A DNA stretch of 44,813 bases from Alphaproteobacteria bacterium. Its GTDB lineage: Bacteria > Pseudomonadota > Alphaproteobacteria > UBA7985 > JAUIBT01. The notes under the pieces are model-generated. The model was not told the origin of the DNA and ran no database searches. It saw only the letters and a list, made by a program, of their open reading frames with translations. How positions within the stretch are numbered: the first letter of the stretch is position 1; every line of letters starts with the position of its first letter. This document shows positions 8,137 to 16,494 of the stretch, one piece after another. Made by a program: the position numbers and the translations under genes. The stretch spans positions 1 to 44,813 of the forward strand of contig JAUIDR010000025.1 of assembly GCA_030428565.1 (NCBI GenBank), read 5' to 3'.

Positions 8137-9510
8137 ATGAGCCTGAAATTTCACAACACGCTGAGCGGCAAGCTGGAGACCTTTGAGCCCATTGATGCCA
8201 ACAAGGTGCGCATGTACGTCTGCGGCCCGACCGTCTATGACTTTGCCCACGTCGGCAATGCGCGGCCCATTGTTGTCTTTGATGTGCTCTATCGTTTGCT
8301 GCGTCACGTCTATGGCGCGTCGTCGGTACAGTTCACCCGCAATATCACCGACGTTGATGACAAGATCATTGAGCGCGCTCTGGAGAGCGGCGAGAGCATC
8401 GAAGTTATTACGCAGCGCACCACCGATACGTTTCACGAGGACATAGCGGCGCTGAATGCCTTGCCGCCGGATTTTGAGCCGCGCTGTACCGGCTATATTC
8501 CCCAAATGGTGGCCATGATCGAAGAATTGATTGAAAACGGTCACGCCTATGCCGCCGAAGGCCACGCTCTATTTGCTATCGACAGCTATGACGGCTATGG
8601 CCGCCTGTCCAAGCGCGACATGCAAGACATGATTGCCGGGGCGCGCATCGAAGTTGCGCCCTATAAGCGCAATCCGGGCGACTTCGTGCTTTGGAAACCG
8701 TCGAGCGATGAGCAGCCCGGCTGGCCCAGCCCCTGGGGGCGTGGCCGTCCTGGCTGGCACATCGAGTGCTCGGCCATGGCGCGCGATACGCTGGGCGCGA
8801 GTTTTGATATCCATGCTGGCGGTCTTGACCTGATTTTCCCGCACCATGAGAACGAAATTGCGCAATCGTGCAGCGCCAATGGGCAGGAGATGGCGCACAC
8901 CTGGATGCACAACGGCTATATCACTGTAAACGGCGAGAAAATGTCCAAGTCGCTGGGCAACTTCTATACCGTGCATCAGCTGCTGGAAGAGGGCATTCCC
9001 GGCGAAGCCATTCGCATGGCGCTGTTGTCGGGACACTATCGCAGCCCAATGGACTTCTCGAAGGAGAAGATCGCAGAGGTTAAGACCCAGCTCAATCGCA
9101 TGTATCGTGCGCTGGAAGGCGCTGAGGATAGCGGCGCTGCCCAGCCAGCCGACGCGGTTCTAGCGGCGCTGAGTGATGACCTCAATACGCCGCAGGCCTT
9201 GGCTGAACTGCATGCCTTGGTGACGGAGATCAACAAGGCGGATGCAGGAAACAAACCCGCTTTGCAGGCGCAGCTTCGGGCCTCGGCCAATCTTCTGGGC
9301 TTGCTGGAGCAAGAACCCAAAGCCTGGTTCCAAGGAGCCAGCGCCGGGCAGCTATCGGCGGATGAGATAGAAGCCATGATTGCCGCGCGCATCGAGGCAC
9401 GGGCGGCCAAGGACTTCGCCAAGGCCGACGCGCTGCGTGACGCGCTGGTCGCCGACGGTGTTGAGCTGCTGGACCGACCGGGTGGCAAGACCGAATGGCG
9501 GCGGCTTTAG
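8137..9510 (+). CDS. cysS: Cysteinyl-tRNA synthetase
   Basis: Charges tRNA-Cys with cysteine in the cytoplasm. The 457 residues match the usual length. Visible hallmarks are the zinc/substrate Cys29 in MYVCGPTVYD, the HIGH-type motif as HVGN directly after it, the HHENEIAQS segment that supplies further zinc ligands, and an intact KMSKS at 268-272. The start at 8137 is preceded by AAGGAAAG at suitable spacing. The next gene, a small phosphatase, begins three bases after the stop, so the two are almost certainly co-transcribed and perhaps translationally coupled. Confidence 0.96.
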   Translation: MSLKFHNTLSGKLETFEPIDANKVRMYVCGPTVYDFAHVGNARPIVVFDVLYRLLRHVYGASSVQFTRNITDVDDKIIERALESGESIEVITQRTTDTFHEDIAALNALPPDFEPRCTGYIPQMVAMIEELIENGHAYAAEGHALFAIDSYDGYGRLSKRDMQDMIAGARIEVAPYKRNPGDFVLWKPSSDEQPGWPSPWGRGRPGWHIECSAMARDTLGASFDIHAGGLDLIFPHHENEIAQSCSANGQEMAHTWMHNGYITVNGEKMSKSLGNFYTVHQLLEEGIPGEAIRMALLSGHYRSPMDFSKEKIAEVKTQLNRMYRALEGAEDSGAAQPADAVLAALSDDLNTPQALAELHALVTEINKADAGNKPALQAQLRASANLLGLLEQEPKAWFQGASAGQLSADEIEAMIAARIEARAAKDFAKADALRDALVADGVELLDRPGGKTEWRRL

Positions 9511-9513
9511 GCC

Positions 9514-10050
9514 ATGTCGTTGCCCGCAGCGCCAACGCGCTTTCCCATCTCTTGGGTGCCCTTGCCCGAGGGCACGACCGGCAGGCTTGGCTTGTCCTGC
9601 TGCCCTGGGCTGGGGCCGATTGGGCTGGAAGACGACTGCAAAAGCATTGCTGAACAAGGCGTCTTTCGCGTCGTCTCTTTGAACGAGCCCGAGAGCCGAG
9701 CCCAGTTGGGTGCCGAGCGCTTGAGCGAATGTTTGGGCGAACAAGAGGTGCTTTGGCAGGAGTTCCCTATCACCAACTACGGCGTTCCGGACGATCAAGC
9801 ATTGAAGCTTTTGCCTGGTCTGTTGGACGAGCTAGTGTTTAGCCTCACGACCGGCAAGACAGTCTTGTTGCACTGCTTCGCGGGCCTTGGGCGTGCGGGA
9901 ACAATTGCGGCCTTGTTGTTGGTCGAGCTAGGCTTGGACGGGCAAGAAGCAATCGAGCATGTTCGCACTCATCGCCCTGGCGCGATTGAAAGCCAGTCGC
10001 AAGAACAGCTCATTGTGAATTGGCGGCCCGCCAACACGGTCCTGAACTAG
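9514..10050 (+). CDS. Cysteine-based protein phosphatase (dual-specificity / CDKN3-like)
   Basis: A 178-residue enzyme with the phosphatase signature HCFAGLGRAGT: nucleophile Cys121 and phosphate-binding Arg127. Upstream, GRLGLSCCPG and the segment around FPITNYGVPDD (probable general-acid Asp) match the CDKN3-like branch of dual-specificity phosphatases known in bacteria. The natural substrate cannot be told from sequence. It starts three bases after cysS ends, so it shares that transcript; this is not known to be a functional pairing. Its last codons overlap by four bases the end of the convergent zinc protein gene on the other strand. Confidence 0.85.
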   Translation: MSLPAAPTRFPISWVPLPEGTTGRLGLSCCPGLGPIGLEDDCKSIAEQGVFRVVSLNEPESRAQLGAERLSECLGEQEVLWQEFPITNYGVPDDQALKLLPGLLDELVFSLTTGKTVLLHCFAGLGRAGTIAALLLVELGLDGQEAIEHVRTHRPGAIESQSQEQLIVNWRPANTVLN

Positions 10051-10457
10051 CCTTCCTCGCCGCTGCCCGCTGTCGCGTCAAACTTGGGTAGGCCGTCCGC
10101 GATCTGCAGCCAAGGCTCACGTTCGGCCCAATGGAAGTGCGCTTTGGGTTGGAAGCTCACGGCGTCATCCAATGTGGCGGCCATCATGTGGGTCTCGTTT
10201 GGCCAGCGCTGACTGCGATAGAACAAAGGCGTGTGGCAGGTGGCGCAATATCCGCGTTCGGTACCAGGTGAGGACTCGTGGATCGCGATAGGGCCTGTGA
10301 TTTTTAGTCCCGCATTTGGAAAGGCGATGTAGCCGACCATACTGGCCGCATTGGCGCGGCGACACGAATGGCAGTGACAGATGCCCTGCCAATTTGCGGG
10401 CGCTGGGCTGCGCCAGCTCACCGCGCCACAAAGGCAATGTCCGCAAGTATCTGCCAT
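10047..10457 (-). CDS. GFA-family (CENP-V / formaldehyde-activating-like) zinc protein
   Basis: A 136-residue member of the GFA family, the fold first described for glutathione-dependent formaldehyde-activating enzyme. Zinc-binding cysteines are visible as CGHCLCG near the N-terminus, CHCHSC near residue 27 and CATCHTP in the middle, the standard spacing. Most relatives have no proven activity, so the formaldehyde role should not be assumed. It is the last gene of a minus-strand run: the enolase-superfamily gene ends 12 bp upstream. Linkage with a zinc alcohol dehydrogenase two genes upstream is compatible with aldehyde metabolism, but this is inference. Confidence 0.85.
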   Translation of the reverse strand: MADTCGHCLCGAVSWRSPAPANWQGICHCHSCRRANAASMVGYIAFPNAGLKITGPIAIHESSPGTERGYCATCHTPLFYRSQRWPNETHMMAATLDDAVSFQPKAHFHWAEREPWLQIADGLPKFDATAGSGEEG

Positions 10458-10469
10458 GCGCGTCTCCTC

Positions 10470-11666
10470 CTAAGGCCAAATGGGGTCTTGGGTTACGTTT
10501 AAGTGCAGGCGATCTCCTGCATAGGGGTGCGCCCGGGCCACATCCTCATTCAGGTTGTGCCCTAAGCCGGGCTCGCTTGAGGGGATGACCGCGCCATCTT
10601 CCCAGCGGATCGGCCGGTCCAACAGCTCAGCATAGAAACCGTCGAAGGTCTTGATGCTCTCAAGTATCAGGAAGTTAGGGATGCAGGCGCAGAGCTGGAT
10701 GTTGGCCAGTGCCTCAATGGGGCCGCAATAAAGGTGAGGGGCCATTTGGGCATAGAAGGGTTCGGCCATGCCCGCGATTTTCTTGGCTTCTAGGATGCCG
10801 CCGACACGCGCCAAAGCGGGCTGCAGAATGCTGGCAGCTTGGGTCTGCAATACGCGTTTGAATTCATATTTGGTTGTCAGGCGCTCGCCAGTCGCGATGG
10901 GAATATTGGTCTGGCTGGCAACCCGTGCCATTTCTTCGGGCGTCTCGGCAGGCGTCGGCTCTTCGAACCATAGCGGATCAAATGGCTCCAGCGCGCGTGC
11001 GAGCCGGATCGCGCCGCCGGTCGAAAACTGCCCGTGTGTGCCGAACAACAGATCCGCGCGATCGCCAACGGCCTCGCGAATTTTCCTTAAAAAATCCACG
11101 GAGCGGCTGATGTCGTCCAGACGCGGCATGTGCGGGTCTGTGATGGTGTAAGGCCCTGCAGGATCAAACTTGACCGCCGTAAATCCTTGCTCGACATAGA
11201 GCGCCGCCTGCTCAGCGTGAGCGTCCGCATCGCCCCAAAAATTGGGGTCGCTTTCGCGCTCAGCGCTGGGATAAAGATAGGTGTAGGAGCGTAGGCGCTC
11301 ACGGACCTTGCCGCCCAGAAGATTATAGATGGGCTGGTCGGTTGCTTTGCCGACGATATCCCACATGGCGATTTCCAGGCCTGAAATGATGCCGACCAGC
11401 GATACATCGGGCTTGCCGATATAGCCCGCAGAGTAGGCGCGACGCCAAAACAGCTCAATCTGGAACGGGCTGGCGCCGTCGAGCCAGCGCTGAAAGATAT
11501 CCTCGATGCCCGCGACAGTGGCCTCAGGGCCAAAGGTGTTGGCGTAGACTTCGCCGTAACCCACGATGCCATTGTCGGTGGTCAGCTTGACGAAGATAAA
11601 ATAGGAGCCGCCCCAAGCGGGAGCTGGCGGGGCCACAACAAAGGTTTCTAGGTCTTTGATTTTCAC
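10470..11666 (-). CDS. Mandelate racemase / enolase-superfamily sugar-acid enzyme
   Basis: A 398-residue enzyme of the mandelate racemase subgroup, which abstracts the proton alpha to a carboxylate; a sugar-acid dehydratase is likely. An N-terminal capping domain (about residues 1-125, with DNGIVGYGEVY) is followed by the barrel. Catalytic positions seen are Lys166 in AVKFDP, metal ligands Glu235/236 in WFEEP and Glu261 in TGERL, and His311 in APHLYCGPIEA. The third strand reads LLFGTHGQF at 207-214, where dehydratases such as DgoD have D-x-H; the usual Asp metal ligand appears to be Gly209. This may be a family variant or a changed metal site. It lies between a Zn-dehydrogenase and a GFA protein in one operon, suggesting a sugar-acid or polyol pathway. 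Confidence 0.85.
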   Translation of the reverse strand: MKIKDLETFVVAPPAPAWGGSYFIFVKLTTDNGIVGYGEVYANTFGPEATVAGIEDIFQRWLDGASPFQIELFWRRAYSAGYIGKPDVSLVGIISGLEIAMWDIVGKATDQPIYNLLGGKVRERLRSYTYLYPSAERESDPNFWGDADAHAEQAALYVEQGFTAVKFDPAGPYTITDPHMPRLDDISRSVDFLRKIREAVGDRADLLFGTHGQFSTGGAIRLARALEPFDPLWFEEPTPAETPEEMARVASQTNIPIATGERLTTKYEFKRVLQTQAASILQPALARVGGILEAKKIAGMAEPFYAQMAPHLYCGPIEALANIQLCACIPNFLILESIKTFDGFYAELLDRPIRWEDGAVIPSSEPGLGHNLNEDVARAHPYAGDRLHLNVTQDPIWP

Positions 11667-11734
11667 GCTGGCCCCTGTTCGTCTGGTGTTGGTTTTCCGG
11701 TGATCGCGTCGCCGGTCTGTTCGTTCACATGACC

Positions 11735-12820
11735 TTAGTCGAACATAATGACGTTGCGCAAGGAACGCCCAGCGCGCGCATCGTCCAGGGCCTCATTGAT
11801 CTGATCAAAAGAGAATCGATTGGAAATAAGCTCCTTGAGCTTGAGGCGGCCTTGCTTGTGCATGTCGATGAGGCTGGGAATATCCTTGGCCATATGAACC
11901 GAGCCCATTTTAGAGCCAACAACCCGGTGTCCACTTGCGGCAAAGGTCGCGGCGTCGAACTTGGTCTCTTCGCCTGATGGGGGCATGCCGACTAGCACCA
12001 GCGTGCCAGAGCGGGCAAGTAAGCGATGCGCGTCGTCCATGACGCGTGACATGCCGACGGTCACAAACACAAAATCCAGGCCGCGGCCATGGGTTAGGGC
12101 TTGGACCTTTTCTACCAAATCCGAGGCCAGCGCGTTTTGGCTGTGCGTGGCGCCAAATTCACGTGCGACGGCCAATTTGCTGTCTTCCACGTCGATGGCC
12201 ACGATGGTCCGTGCGCCCTGATGCGCAGCGGCTTGAACCGCGTTTAGCCCGACACCACCGCAGCCGATTATGGCGCAGGTCGAGCCGTGCGGCATATCAA
12301 CGGTATTCGTCACCGCGCAGTAGCCCGTTATGACCCCGCAGGCCAAGAGGCTGGCGACATCAAACGGCATCTCGTCATCGATTTTGACGAGTTGGCTAGC
12401 ATCGACGGTGACGGCCTCTGCGAAAGCCCCCGTGCGCATGCCTTGTAAAGCTGGGCCGTCGTTTAGAACGATAGGCGAGTTCGCGTCCAGCGGGGTCTGA
12501 ACCTCGCACTGTACGTGGTTGCCGTCAGAACAGTAGTGGCAAGAGCCACAAGAGCGAATGAGCGTGACAATGACGCGATCACCGGGCTTATAGCGCGATA
12601 CGCCGGGCCCGACCTGCTCGACAACGCCAGCGGCTTCGTGACCATAGACGGCCGGAAGGTCGCCGCCCCATTTGCCATCAATGAAGGTTATGTCAGAATG
12701 GCAGATAGCGCAGGCCTTAATGGCAACCTGAACTTCGCCATAGCTGGGCGCGGCAAGCTCGACCTCTTCGAAGACCAGCGGGGCGGCAAATTCGCGACAA
12801 ACAGCGGCTTTGATGGTCAA
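11735..12820 (-). CDS. Zinc-dependent alcohol dehydrogenase (MDR superfamily)
   Basis: A 361-residue NAD(P)-dependent oxidoreductase. It keeps catalytic zinc ligands Cys40 (ACAICHSD) and His61-Glu62 (YGHEAAG), the four structural-zinc cysteines at 91, 94, 97 and 105 in the standard C-x2-C-x2-C-x7-C spacing, and the Rossmann loop GCGGVGLNAVQ. It resembles the class III / aryl-alcohol branch; the substrate is not predictable. It is the first gene of a minus-strand operon with the enolase-superfamily gene (68 bp gap) and the GFA gene, so the alcohol or polyol it oxidises may feed that pathway. Confidence 0.9.
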   Translation of the reverse strand: MTIKAAVCREFAAPLVFEEVELAAPSYGEVQVAIKACAICHSDITFIDGKWGGDLPAVYGHEAAGVVEQVGPGVSRYKPGDRVIVTLIRSCGSCHYCSDGNHVQCEVQTPLDANSPIVLNDGPALQGMRTGAFAEAVTVDASQLVKIDDEMPFDVASLLACGVITGYCAVTNTVDMPHGSTCAIIGCGGVGLNAVQAAAHQGARTIVAIDVEDSKLAVAREFGATHSQNALASDLVEKVQALTHGRGLDFVFVTVGMSRVMDDAHRLLARSGTLVLVGMPPSGEETKFDAATFAASGHRVVGSKMGSVHMAKDIPSLIDMHKQGRLKLKELISNRFSFDQINEALDDARAGRSLRNVIMFD

Positions 12821-12960
12821 GGTTCGACTCCCACAAACAACATGATTCGCTAGGTTCTAGCAGGCTTGCAAGCGATTACAGCCCCAAGAGCGACCCCAGT
12901 GTCGCGCAAACGGGGAACAGCCGCTAACTTCTAAAGCTGGGCGTCTTGATCAAAGTGGAC

Positions 12961-12992
12961 AAAAAAAACCGCGCTCCCACTGGGAAGCGCGG
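12961..12992 (-). terminator. Intrinsic terminator of the glycine-zipper gene
   Basis: On the minus strand a GC-rich stem (CCGCGCT pairing AGCGCGG, extended by three C-G pairs with one bulge) is followed by eight T, seen as the A run 12961-12968 on the plus strand. It lies about 55 bp past the stop of the gene at 13046-13657. Confidence 0.85.
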
Positions 12993-13045
12993 CGGCGAGG
13001 TCGCCCTTTGGAGTTTGTACTGTTGTGGGGAGGGCGATCTCTGGT

Positions 13046-13657
13046 TTATCGACGCACCTTAATAGTGATGTATTCGCCCGGGTGATAAGTTGTGAAGGTC
13101 TCGTACAAGTTGCCGTGGTAGCGGTAGGTCACATTGTAGCCCTTCAAAATGCGCTTCTTTTTGTGGCGACGTTTGACGGTCTTACAAACTTCACGGCTCT
13201 CGTAGCCGATGATACCGCGGCGATTTTCAACGTAGCCACCTTGACCGATCTGGGAGCCGACAAGAGCGCCACCAAGCGCACCAATCACGGTTCCAGCTTC
13301 GTCGTGGTCTGTGACTTGGTTGCCGATAAACCCGCCAACAATCGCGCCGACAATTGCGCCACCCGGGTCGGCGCCGTGGCTGTAGTAAGTGCCGCCGGTG
13401 CGCCCATAGATCGGCACCTGCTCAATGTGGCAGACCTGCTTGGGGCGGCGGTGATTGCGGCGGTTTTCATAGACCGGATCTACGTGAACGACGCGGGCTT
13501 GGCGGGTATAGCTGTGGCCGTAGCTGGGTGAGCTATAGCCACCGTATCCGTTGTGTTGGTGGGCCCAGCTGCGGGGGTGGGCTTCGGCCAGACTCGCCAT
13601 ACCAGCCATCAAGCTAGAGGCCAGCAATGCGGTCTTGGTTGCTTGTCTAAAAAACAT
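13046..13657 (-). CDS. Exported glycine-zipper (2TM, 17-kDa-antigen-like) protein
   Basis: A 203-residue envelope protein. A signal peptide ends near AEAH (about residue 26), with no lipobox Cys. A His/Tyr/Arg-rich segment follows, then a classical glycine zipper (PGGAIVGAIVGGFIGNQ, then GTVIGALGGALVGSQIG) of the type found in the rickettsial 17-kDa surface antigen and SlyB. The C-terminus contains KRRHKKKR and then YNVTYRYHG and HPGEYITIKV, which is typical of the family's small beta domain. Relatives sit in the outer membrane or periplasm; their biochemical role is poorly known. The start is supported by AGGAG upstream. It is a single-gene unit with its own terminator. Confidence 0.85.
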   Translation of the reverse strand: MFFRQATKTALLASSLMAGMASLAEAHPRSWAHQHNGYGGYSSPSYGHSYTRQARVVHVDPVYENRRNHRRPKQVCHIEQVPIYGRTGGTYYSHGADPGGAIVGAIVGGFIGNQVTDHDEAGTVIGALGGALVGSQIGQGGYVENRRGIIGYESREVCKTVKRRHKKKRILKGYNVTYRYHGNLYETFTTYHPGEYITIKVRR

Positions 13658-13978
13658 GAGGGTCTCCTGTTTTTTTGTGGCCCTGGCGTTGGGGAGAAAG
13701 CCGAGCCGCTGTTTAATCTATGTCCTGCTTATAGGCGAGGCCTGCTGAACCAAATCTGAACGCAAACGATGGGCTAGGTTTTGAACGCAACTCTTCGGGA
13801 AAACGCGCAGATCGACTCGGAACGGGTTGGCGCGATAAGCCCTGACGGGTTTGTGATTTTGCACGTCGCCGGCAGCCAGCTAAACCCCCGCGCGGGACCG
13901 GTGCTATTTGGCAATTTTCAAATGCACTGTGCCCCTTAAAACAAGACAAACACCTTACGAATCTTTGTAGGAGCAACT
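13658..13978. other. Divergent intergenic region
   Basis: This region separates the glycine-zipper gene (minus) from the cytochrome gene (plus). I see no gene. A 9-bp direct repeat TGAACGCAA occurs at 13757-13765 and 13782-13790, 25 bp apart, and could be a tandem regulator site. There is also a short palindrome CCCGCGCGGG near 13890. No convincing sigma-70 boxes were found for either direction. Confidence 0.4.
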
Positions 13979-14422
13979 ATGAACAAGGCCGCAATTTTGG
14001 CGACCGCCATCCTGATTACTTCTGGAAGCCTGGCGCTGGCTCACAAAGGCGCAAGCGGCGCCATGAAAGAACGAATGGATTTGATGTCCGCGTTGGGCGA
14101 TGCCACCAAAGCCCTGGCCATGATGGCGCGAGGTCGCACGGCCCTGGATTGGCAGGTTGTTGATCAAGCAGGACAAACAGCGGTTCACACCGGAGCTATG
14201 CTACCGCATAAGGTTCCCGCGGACAGCTTCAAAGCGCCGAGTGAAGCTAAAGCGATTATTACCAGCGAACTCGAGAATTTTACCCTGTTGTCCAGCGGAC
14301 TGGCAGACGCCGGGCAAGCGCTCCAGACGGCAGCAGCTAATCAAGACGAAGGCGCCTTTTTGGTCGCTTTCCAGGGCTTTACGCAGACGTGTAAGGCCTG
14401 CCACAGCCGCTACCGCGAGTGA
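13979..14422 (+). CDS. Cytochrome c' / c556 family (class II c-type cytochrome)
   Basis: A 147-residue periplasmic haem protein. An N-terminal signal peptide ends at LALAH (about residue 21). The haem-binding CKACH lies at residues 138-142, right at the C-terminus, the arrangement of class II cytochromes c, which form four-helix bundles. The body is helical, with Met residues near the N-terminus (MKERMDLM) where the axial ligand of c556-type proteins is usually found. Members take part in electron transfer or bind NO; no partner is encoded next to it. The start has AGGAG at ideal spacing. The gene stands alone. Confidence 0.88.
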   Translation: MNKAAILATAILITSGSLALAHKGASGAMKERMDLMSALGDATKALAMMARGRTALDWQVVDQAGQTAVHTGAMLPHKVPADSFKAPSEAKAIITSELENFTLLSSGLADAGQALQTAAANQDEGAFLVAFQGFTQTCKACHSRYRE

Positions 14423-14473
14423 CCTTGTCGGGGCGCACAGCAGCGCGGTGCCTGGTCTAAGATACAAATGGGG

Positions 14474-14611
14474 TGAGCCTTGTTGGCTCAGGGCTACCGC
14501 AGGCGGTGCAGGGCGTTGCTTTGCAACCAGGCCCCCTGCAGTGCAATGATGCGGGCCTGGCAGGGCCATGGTTGCGCCCAATGTTAAGCGCGGCGCGCCG
14601 TTTGTGGCGCG
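14474..14611. other. Hairpin-dense region upstream of pckA, possible structured RNA
   Basis: Within 138 bp there are five perfect inverted repeats: TGAGCC/GGCTCA (14474-14490), ACCGC/GCGGT (14496-14507), GTTGC/GCAAC (14515-14527), CCAGGCCC/GGGCCTGG (14527-14560, 18-nt loop) and CGCGCC/GGCGCG (14594-14611). None is followed by a T run, so they are not ordinary terminators. The open frames across the region look random. It ends about 170 bp before the pckA start. It could be a structured leader, a small RNA or DNA dyads for regulators; the strand is unknown. I do not recognise a known riboswitch. Confidence 0.4.
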
Positions 14612-14783
14612 GGGCTTGTCGAGTCCACAGTCAGGAAAAGTTCGCAAACGACGCTCTTGTTGGAAAACGAATGGCCTACATTTTCGGGTTTGAACATGGT
14701 TGTGGCCTCATGGCCGCAGGCGGTTGAACGCGAGGGAACGCTCCATTAAACCATGCGCTCCACTTTTCCTGCAGGACAAAAAC

Positions 14784-16307
14784 ATGACGACAATCGATGC
14801 GCTTCTTAACGGCGCCAAGCTTCTGAAAAACCTGTCACCTGCGGCTCTTACCGAGCGCGCTGTTGCAAATGAAGGAGCTCGATTTAACCGCTTTGGTGCG
14901 CTGGTTGTGGATACCGGCATTTTTACTGGTCGCTCGCCGAAGGACAAATTCGTCGTCGAAAGCCCCGAGAGCAAAGACTCGATTTGGTGGGGTTCTGTGA
15001 ACCAGCCCATCGCGCCCGCAAAGTTGGATGGCATACTGGAGCGCTTAGAAAAATTTGTCGCTGGCAAGCCGCTCTACAGCTCGGATCTGGCAGCATGCGC
15101 CAGCGATGACCACCGCTTTCCCGTGCGCATTGTCACCGAGTTCGCCTGGCATAACCTGTTTGCTTCGAACATGTTCCTGCGCCCCAGCACCGAAGAGCGC
15201 GCGGCCCAGACTCCCGAATTCACCGTCATCGACATTCCTAGCTTTAAGGCAGACCCGGCGATCGACGGAACGCGCAGTGAGACCTTTATCATTGTCTCAC
15301 TAGAAAAGCGCTTGGTCCTGATCGGCGGCACAGAGTATGCGGGCGAAGTTAAGAAGTCGATTTTCTCTGTCCTAAATTACCTGCTAGTCGATAAAGGCGT
15401 TCTGCCTATGCACTGTTCGGCCAACACCGGTAAGAGCGGCGATACCGCGCTGTTCTTCGGCCTTTCGGGCACGGGCAAGACCACGCTGTCTACCGACCCA
15501 CAGCGTTCGCTGATCGGCGATGATGAACACGGGTGGGGCGATGCTGAGGTCTTCAATTTTGAAGGCGGGTGCTACGCCAAGGCCATCAATCTGAGCGCCG
15601 AACAGGAACCCGAAATCTACGCCACGACACAGCGGTTTGGCACTATCCTTGAAAACGTGGTGATGGACGAGGATAGCCGTGAAATCGACTATGCCGACGG
15701 TTCCAAAACGGAAAATACGCGCGTCTCATACCCGATTGATTTCATTGATAACATTCAACCTGGTAGCCGGGGCGGTATTCCGCAGAACATCTTCTTCTTG
15801 TCGGCCGATGCTTTCGGCGTCTTGCCGCCGATCGCCAAGCTGACTCCTGAGACCGCCATGCGCTATTTCTTGGCCGGTTACACGGCAAAGCTGGCGGGCA
15901 CTGAGCGCGGCGTTACCACGCCTGAGGCAACCTTCTCGCCGTGTTTCGGCGGGCCTTTCTTGCCGCGTCCGCCAAAGGTCTATGGTGAAATGTTGGCGAA
16001 GAAAATCGCGGAATCAGGCGCCAAGGTCTGGTTGATCAATACCGGCTGGAGCGGTGGCGCCTATGGTGAAGGCGAGCGCGTCAAGCTGCGCTATACCCGA
16101 GCCATGATTAACGCAGCACTAGATGGTGAGTTGGATGCGGTCGAGACACGCCAAGACGAACGCTTCGAGCTGGAAGTGCCCGTCGCGGTGCCAGGCGTGC
16201 CCAGCGAGCTGCTAGACCCGCGCTCGTGCTGGAGCGATAACGCCGCCTATGACACCATGGCGGACAAACTGCGCGCAGACTTTGATACTGCTTTGGACAA
16301 GCTGTAA
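14784..16307 (+). CDS. pckA: Phosphoenolpyruvate carboxykinase (ATP)
   Basis: Converts oxaloacetate and ATP to PEP, CO2 and ADP, the first committed step of gluconeogenesis. The 507 residues fit the ATP-type enzyme. Visible signatures are the substrate-binding segment GRSPKDKF near residue 50, the kinase-1a P-loop GLSGTGKTT at 226-234 (Lys232) and the following metal-binding segment LIGDDEHGW. The ATG at 14784 is preceded by AGGA at proper spacing; the frame is open upstream to 14700, but without a ribosome site or family sequence. The long upstream region with many inverted repeats may be regulatory. A bidirectional terminator follows. Confidence 0.96.
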   Translation: MTTIDALLNGAKLLKNLSPAALTERAVANEGARFNRFGALVVDTGIFTGRSPKDKFVVESPESKDSIWWGSVNQPIAPAKLDGILERLEKFVAGKPLYSSDLAACASDDHRFPVRIVTEFAWHNLFASNMFLRPSTEERAAQTPEFTVIDIPSFKADPAIDGTRSETFIIVSLEKRLVLIGGTEYAGEVKKSIFSVLNYLLVDKGVLPMHCSANTGKSGDTALFFGLSGTGKTTLSTDPQRSLIGDDEHGWGDAEVFNFEGGCYAKAINLSAEQEPEIYATTQRFGTILENVVMDEDSREIDYADGSKTENTRVSYPIDFIDNIQPGSRGGIPQNIFFLSADAFGVLPPIAKLTPETAMRYFLAGYTAKLAGTERGVTTPEATFSPCFGGPFLPRPPKVYGEMLAKKIAESGAKVWLINTGWSGGAYGEGERVKLRYTRAMINAALDGELDAVETRQDERFELEVPVAVPGVPSELLDPRSCWSDNAAYDTMADKLRADFDTALDKL

Positions 16308-16328
16308 GCGCTCAGAGCGAAAGAAGTT

Positions 16329-16368
16329 AAAAAAGAGCGGTGCGCTTGGCGGGCCGCTCTTTTTTTTG
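16329..16368. terminator. Bidirectional intrinsic terminator
   Basis: An AAAAAAGAGCGG arm (from about 16330) pairs with CCGCTC at 16355-16360, followed by a run of eight T. The A run on the left gives a T run on the minus strand too, so it can serve both pckA and the convergent TauE-like gene. Confidence 0.9.
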
Positions 16369-16494
16369 CGCGACATACCTGTTGCACCGACGATCAGTGC
16401 CTCTCTGCCAATCTGCAATTGAGGCCATGATATGCGAGGCGCACGCCAGCAGATATGATACCCGTATGCATCAGGACTGCAGAGCGCTCGCAGG

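Noticed and set aside
14473-14727. 84-codon ORF upstream of pckA
   Set aside because: No domain and random-looking composition; the stretch is better explained by inverted repeats.
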